7,315 nt of DNA from Ktedonobacterales bacterium (GTDB lineage: Bacteria; Chloroflexota; Ktedonobacteria; Ktedonobacterales; JADMIN01): assembly GCA_025450405.1 (NCBI GenBank), contig JANWHL010000251.1, positions 1-7,315 of the forward strand, written 5' to 3'. Both the position numbers and the translations under genes were made by a program. This document shows positions 4,565 to 7,315 of the stretch, in pieces. Each line of letters starts with the position of its first letter. The stretch's first letter is position 1. The notes under the pieces were generated by a model. That model saw only the letters and a list, made by a program, of their open reading frames with translations, was not told where the DNA came from and searched no databases.

Positions 4565-6340
4565 ATGATCCTGTCCCCGTCCGTGCTCGGCGAACGTGAG
4601 GCCGAGCTCCTCACCAGCGAGCGCGAGCTCGCCGACCGCCTCGAAGCCTGCCTCAAGCGCTTCGAGTCGTCCGCCGAAGATGCCGAGACCCTTCGGCGCG
4701 TCGTACTCGCCCTGCGCGAGCTGTTCTTGCTGGTCATCGCCGGCGAATTCAACGCCGGCAAGAGCGCCTTTATCAATGCCCTTGTGGGTCAGCAAATCCT
4801 CGCCGAGGGCGTCACGCCCACCACGGCGGCCATCACCCTCCTGCGCTACGGCGACACCGAGGCCACCCGCCATCGGCCCGATGGCCTCGAAGAGCGCACT
4901 CATCCCGCTGAGTTCCTCCGCGACATCGCGATTGTCGACACCCCCGGCACCAACGCCGTGCTTCGTCACCACGAACAGCTGACGGCCGAATTCATTCCCC
5001 GGAGCGATCTCGTCCTCTTTGTCACCTCCGCCGACCGCCCCTTCACCGAGAGCGAGCGCCAGTTCCTGGAGCGCATTCGCGACTGGGGCAAGAAGGTCGT
5101 CCTCATCCTCAACAAAGTCGACCTCCTGCGCACCGAGGACGAGCTCGACGAAGTGCTGGCCTTCATCCGCCAGCACGCCGCGCAGCTGCTCGGCCATGCC
5201 CCCGAAGTCTTCCCCCTCTCCGCGCGCCTGGCCCGCGAGGCCCGCACCGCCCCGGACGGCGAGGAGGGGGTCCGCGTCTGGCAGACCAGCCGCATGGGCG
5301 CGCTGCGCGACTACCTGATGCGCACGCTCGACGACGAGGGCCGTGCCAAGCTCAAGCTGCTGAGCCCTCTCGGCGTGATGCGCCGGCTCGCCGCCAAGTA
5401 CCTCGAAGAGGCCCAGAAGCGCCGTACCCTCCTCGACGAGGATGCCCGCACGGTCGCCAATCTCGAGTCGCAGCTCACCGCCCACCGCCAGGACCTCGAA
5501 GCCAGCTTCGAGCAGCGCCTCCAGAGTGTCACCGGCCTCCTCCTCGAGATGCGCCTCCGTGGGGATCGCTTCTTTGACGAGACCGTCCGCCTGGGTCGGG
5601 TCATCGACCTCGTCCAGCGCGAGCGCGTGCGCGGCGCCTTCGTCCGCGATGTCGTCGCCGACACCCCCGCCCGCATCGGGACCGCCGTGGACGAGCTGAT
5701 CGATTGGATGGTGGAGCAGGAGCAGCGCCGCTGGCAGGACATCAACGACTACCTAACGCGCCGCCGCCGCACCGCCTCGATCGTCGGTGCCCCCGGCAGC
5801 GAGGATGAGCAGGTCGTCGGCGCCATCGGCGCCACGTTCGACTACAGCCGCCGCACCGTGCTCCGCCGTGTCAGCCACGCCGCCGAGCACGACCTCGCCA
5901 CGTACGACCGCGACGCCGAGGCGGCGCAGCTCTCGGCCGGTCTGCAAGGCGCGGTGGCGCAGACCGCCGTCGCGGGCGCCGGGGCCATCGGGCTGGGCGT
6001 CGGCCTTGCCGTTCTGGTGGGCACCGCCGCCGCCGACTTCACGGGGGTGGTGGCTGGTATCGTGCTGGCCAGCCTCGGCCTGGGCATCCTGCCCCTGCAT
6101 CGGCGGCGGGCCCGCGCGCAATTCGATGCCCGTATCGAAGAACTGCGCGGCCGCCTCGAGACCACCCTGCGCGACCAGTTCCGCAAGGAGTTCGACGGCG
6201 GCGAGCTCCGCCTGCAGGAAGCGCTCGCCCCCTACACGCGCTTCGTCCGCGTCGAGCGTGAGCGGGTCGAGGAGATCTTCACCGCCCTGGAACAGCTCCA
6301 GGGCGACCTGGAGACCCTGCGCCACCAGATTGAGAGCTAG
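4565..6340 (+). CDS. Bacterial dynamin-like GTPase
   Basis: A 591-aa large GTPase of the dynamin superfamily. The GTPase domain covers about residues 1-260: P-loop GEFNAGKS (60-67), switch-region TPTTAAIT (84-91), DTPG (125-128), NKVD (183-186) and a G5-like PLSAR (217-221). All key residues are present. A long helical region (about 265-460) with coiled-coil character follows. A glycine and alanine-rich hydrophobic segment (about 467-510) forms two membrane passes or a paddle, and a second helical stretch ends the protein. This is the layout of bacterial dynamin-like proteins, which remodel or protect the membrane; the specific role is unknown. The start is ATG 4565, five bases after GGTGG; an in-frame ATG at 4553 would add four residues. 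The gene stands alone, whereas many bacterial dynamins occur as tandem pairs; no partner is visible. A candidate terminator follows at 6379. Confidence 0.9.
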   Translation: MILSPSVLGEREAELLTSERELADRLEACLKRFESSAEDAETLRRVVLALRELFLLVIAGEFNAGKSAFINALVGQQILAEGVTPTTAAITLLRYGDTEATRHRPDGLEERTHPAEFLRDIAIVDTPGTNAVLRHHEQLTAEFIPRSDLVLFVTSADRPFTESERQFLERIRDWGKKVVLILNKVDLLRTEDELDEVLAFIRQHAAQLLGHAPEVFPLSARLAREARTAPDGEEGVRVWQTSRMGALRDYLMRTLDDEGRAKLKLLSPLGVMRRLAAKYLEEAQKRRTLLDEDARTVANLESQLTAHRQDLEASFEQRLQSVTGLLLEMRLRGDRFFDETVRLGRVIDLVQRERVRGAFVRDVVADTPARIGTAVDELIDWMVEQEQRRWQDINDYLTRRRRTASIVGAPGSEDEQVVGAIGATFDYSRRTVLRRVSHAAEHDLATYDRDAEAAQLSAGLQGAVAQTAVAGAGAIGLGVGLAVLVGTAAADFTGVVAGIVLASLGLGILPLHRRRARAQFDARIEELRGRLETTLRDQFRKEFDGGELRLQEALAPYTRFVRVERERVEEIFTALEQLQGDLETLRHQIES

Positions 6341-6378
6341 CGCCGCCGCCGCATCTCCTCGCCGTCCAGCCGCCGTCC

Positions 6379-6426
6379 CACTCCCCTCCCCGCTGTGGGG
6401 CGTGGGGGTGAAGTCTCTCTTTTTCC
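6379..6426 (+). terminator. Probable terminator of the dynamin-like GTPase gene
   Basis: A C-rich arm (6379-6394) pairs with a G-rich arm (6397-6410). The inner CCCC/GGGG and the outer CAC/GTG pairs are clear, with one or two mismatches between them. A T-rich run (TCTCTCTTTTTTCC, ending 6426) follows. It starts 38 bases after the GTPase stop codon. The T-run is also the beginning of the purine/pyrimidine repeat that runs to 6507. Confidence 0.5.
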
Positions 6427-6507
6427 TCGCCTCGGCGTCCTCCGCGTTCTCGGCGGTTAGTCTCTCTCGGTCCTCTCTCTCGGTCCTCTCGGTTCTCATT
6501 GTGAATT
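6414..6507 (-). repeat. Purine-rich intergenic repeat, copy B (expanded)
   Basis: About 94 bases that read on the minus strand as AATTCACAATGAG followed by several GAGGACCGAGAG-like units, then CCGCCGAGAACGCGGAGGACG and a purine tail. The part at 6476-6507 aligns with copy A (24 of 32 bases). Inside it, TCTCTCGGTCC is repeated in tandem at 6471-6491 (plus strand). It begins four bases beyond the stop codon of the histidine kinase gene, the same placement as copy A relative to the DksA-like gene. Confidence 0.75.
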
Positions 6508-6511
6508 TCTC

Positions 6512-7315
6512 TTATCGCACCTCTGCCGCGTGCGCCAGCGCCGGCAGCGCGATCGTGTACGTGCTGCCATGTCCCGGTCCCGGCGATTCCGCCCAGATGC
6601 GCCCGCCGTGCCGCTCCATGATCGTTGCCGCGATGTGCAACCCGAGCCCCAGGCCGCCATACTGCCGCGCCGACGACGTGCTCGCGCGATAGAAGCGCTC
6701 GAAAACGTGCGCGATCTCGTCGCTCGGGATGCCCACGCCGTGGTCGGTCACCGAGACCATCACCTCGTCGGCACCCATCGGGCCCGTCTCCCGCGCGACC
6801 CGCACTCGTATGGGCGAGTCCGCCGGGCTGTATTTCACGGCATTGGCCAGCAGATTGGTCAACACCTGCGTCAGACGCTCGGGATCGCCCTCCACGCGTG
6901 TGCCCGTGTCGCCGGCGACCTCCATGACCAGCTCGCGGTCCGCGATCTCGCGTTGTTCGTCCACGGCGGCGACCACCAGTGTGCCCAGGTCGCACGGCTC
7001 GGGCCGGAGGTCCAACCGCCCCGCTTCGATGCGTGTCGCGTTGAGCAGCTCCTCGACCAGCGACAGCATGCGCGTCAGCGCGGCCTGGATGCCGGAAAAC
7101 TGCGCGGCCGCCTCGGTATGCCCCATCCGCAGCAATCGGCGCTGTGTCGCCTGCGTGCGCGCCTGCAACACCGTCAGCGGCGTCTTCAGCTCGTGACTGG
7201 CGATCGACAAAAACTCTTCCTTGAGCGCGTTGGCCGTGCGCAGGGCTTCCACCTCCGCGGCGACGCGCTCCAACCCCTCGCGCTCGACCGCGAGCGCCGC
7301 CAGTTGCGCGATGCC
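6512..7315 (-). CDS. Sensor histidine kinase, C-terminal part (N-terminus outside window)
   Basis: The last 267 residues of a two-component sensor kinase; the frame is open to the right edge, so the true start is not seen. Residue numbers count from the first visible one. The first 30 residues form a coiled coil typical of the linker after a GAF or PAS sensor domain. The HisKA domain has the H-box SHELKTPL with phospho-acceptor His41. The ATPase domain has the N-box NLLANAVKYSP (about 154-164), G1 DHGVGIP (191-197), F-box FERFYRA (205-211) and G2 GGLGLGLHI (220-228). All catalytic motifs are intact, so it should autophosphorylate and pass phosphate to a response regulator, which is not in this window. 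It converges on the GTPase gene with 171 bases between the stops. Confidence 0.92.
   Translation of the reverse strand, partial: GIAQLAALAVEREGLERVAAEVEALRTANALKEEFLSIASHELKTPLTVLQARTQATQRRLLRMGHTEAAAQFSGIQAALTRMLSLVEELLNATRIEAGRLDLRPEPCDLGTLVVAAVDEQREIADRELVMEVAGDTGTRVEGDPERLTQVLTNLLANAVKYSPADSPIRVRVARETGPMGADEVMVSVTDHGVGIPSDEIAHVFERFYRASTSSARQYGGLGLGLHIAATIMERHGGRIWAESPGPGHGSTYTIALPALAHAAEVR

Noticed and set aside
4445..5485. Minus-strand open frame (346 codons) antisense to the GTPase
   Set aside because: It mirrors the codon structure of the GTPase gene; the Gly, Ala and Glu-rich product shows no domain, while the plus strand encodes a complete set of GTPase motifs.
5753..6499. Minus-strand frame beginning in the purine-rich repeat, with TAENAEDAEA-like residues
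   Set aside because: This is the translation of the intergenic repeat plus the antisense of the GTPase 3' end, a known type of spurious prediction.

Overview
The window is a GC-rich bacterial chromosomal segment. Its coding regions favour G or C in the third codon position. No gene fixes the taxon. The composition, the gene mix and the purine-rich intergenic repeats described below would fit a Chloroflexota-like lineage or another high-GC environmental bacterium; this is a weak inference. No tRNA, rRNA, CRISPR array, insertion sequence or phage gene was seen.

Layout. Bases 1-131 hold the 3' end of an unidentified plus-strand gene that runs convergently into the next gene and overlaps its stop. 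Bases 114-1551 carry a minus-strand pair, a phosphoribosyltransferase followed by a dienelactone-hydrolase-like alpha/beta hydrolase. These two domains are fused in mycobacterial proteins of the Rv0571c type, but here they are separate genes. Bases 1552-2006 are non-coding and hold four copies of a 14-bp tandem repeat and a strong GC-rich hairpin. Bases 2007-2636 encode a universal stress protein (UspA family), probably with an N-terminal extension. Bases 2637-3204 have no confident gene, only a doubtful small reading frame and a candidate promoter for the next gene. Bases 3205-3813 encode a two-helix membrane protein with a PH-like cytoplasmic domain. Bases 3899-4330 (minus) encode a TraR/DksA-type zinc-finger protein. 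It is divergent from a bacterial dynamin-like GTPase at 4565-6340 (plus). Bases 6512-7315 (minus) are the C-terminal half of a sensor histidine kinase whose N-terminus lies outside the window.

How the genes may work together. Phosphoribosyltransferase, hydrolase and universal stress protein form a stress or dormancy-flavoured group on the minus strand, comparable in content to parts of the mycobacterial DosR regulon. The DksA-like regulator, membrane GTPase, PH-like membrane protein and histidine kinase also suit envelope or stress response, but nothing in the sequence ties them into one pathway. The most unusual non-coding signals are the 14-bp repeat array, a 15-bp duplication across the phosphoribosyltransferase stop codon, and two related purine-rich repeats that each sit a few bases beyond a minus-strand stop codon.
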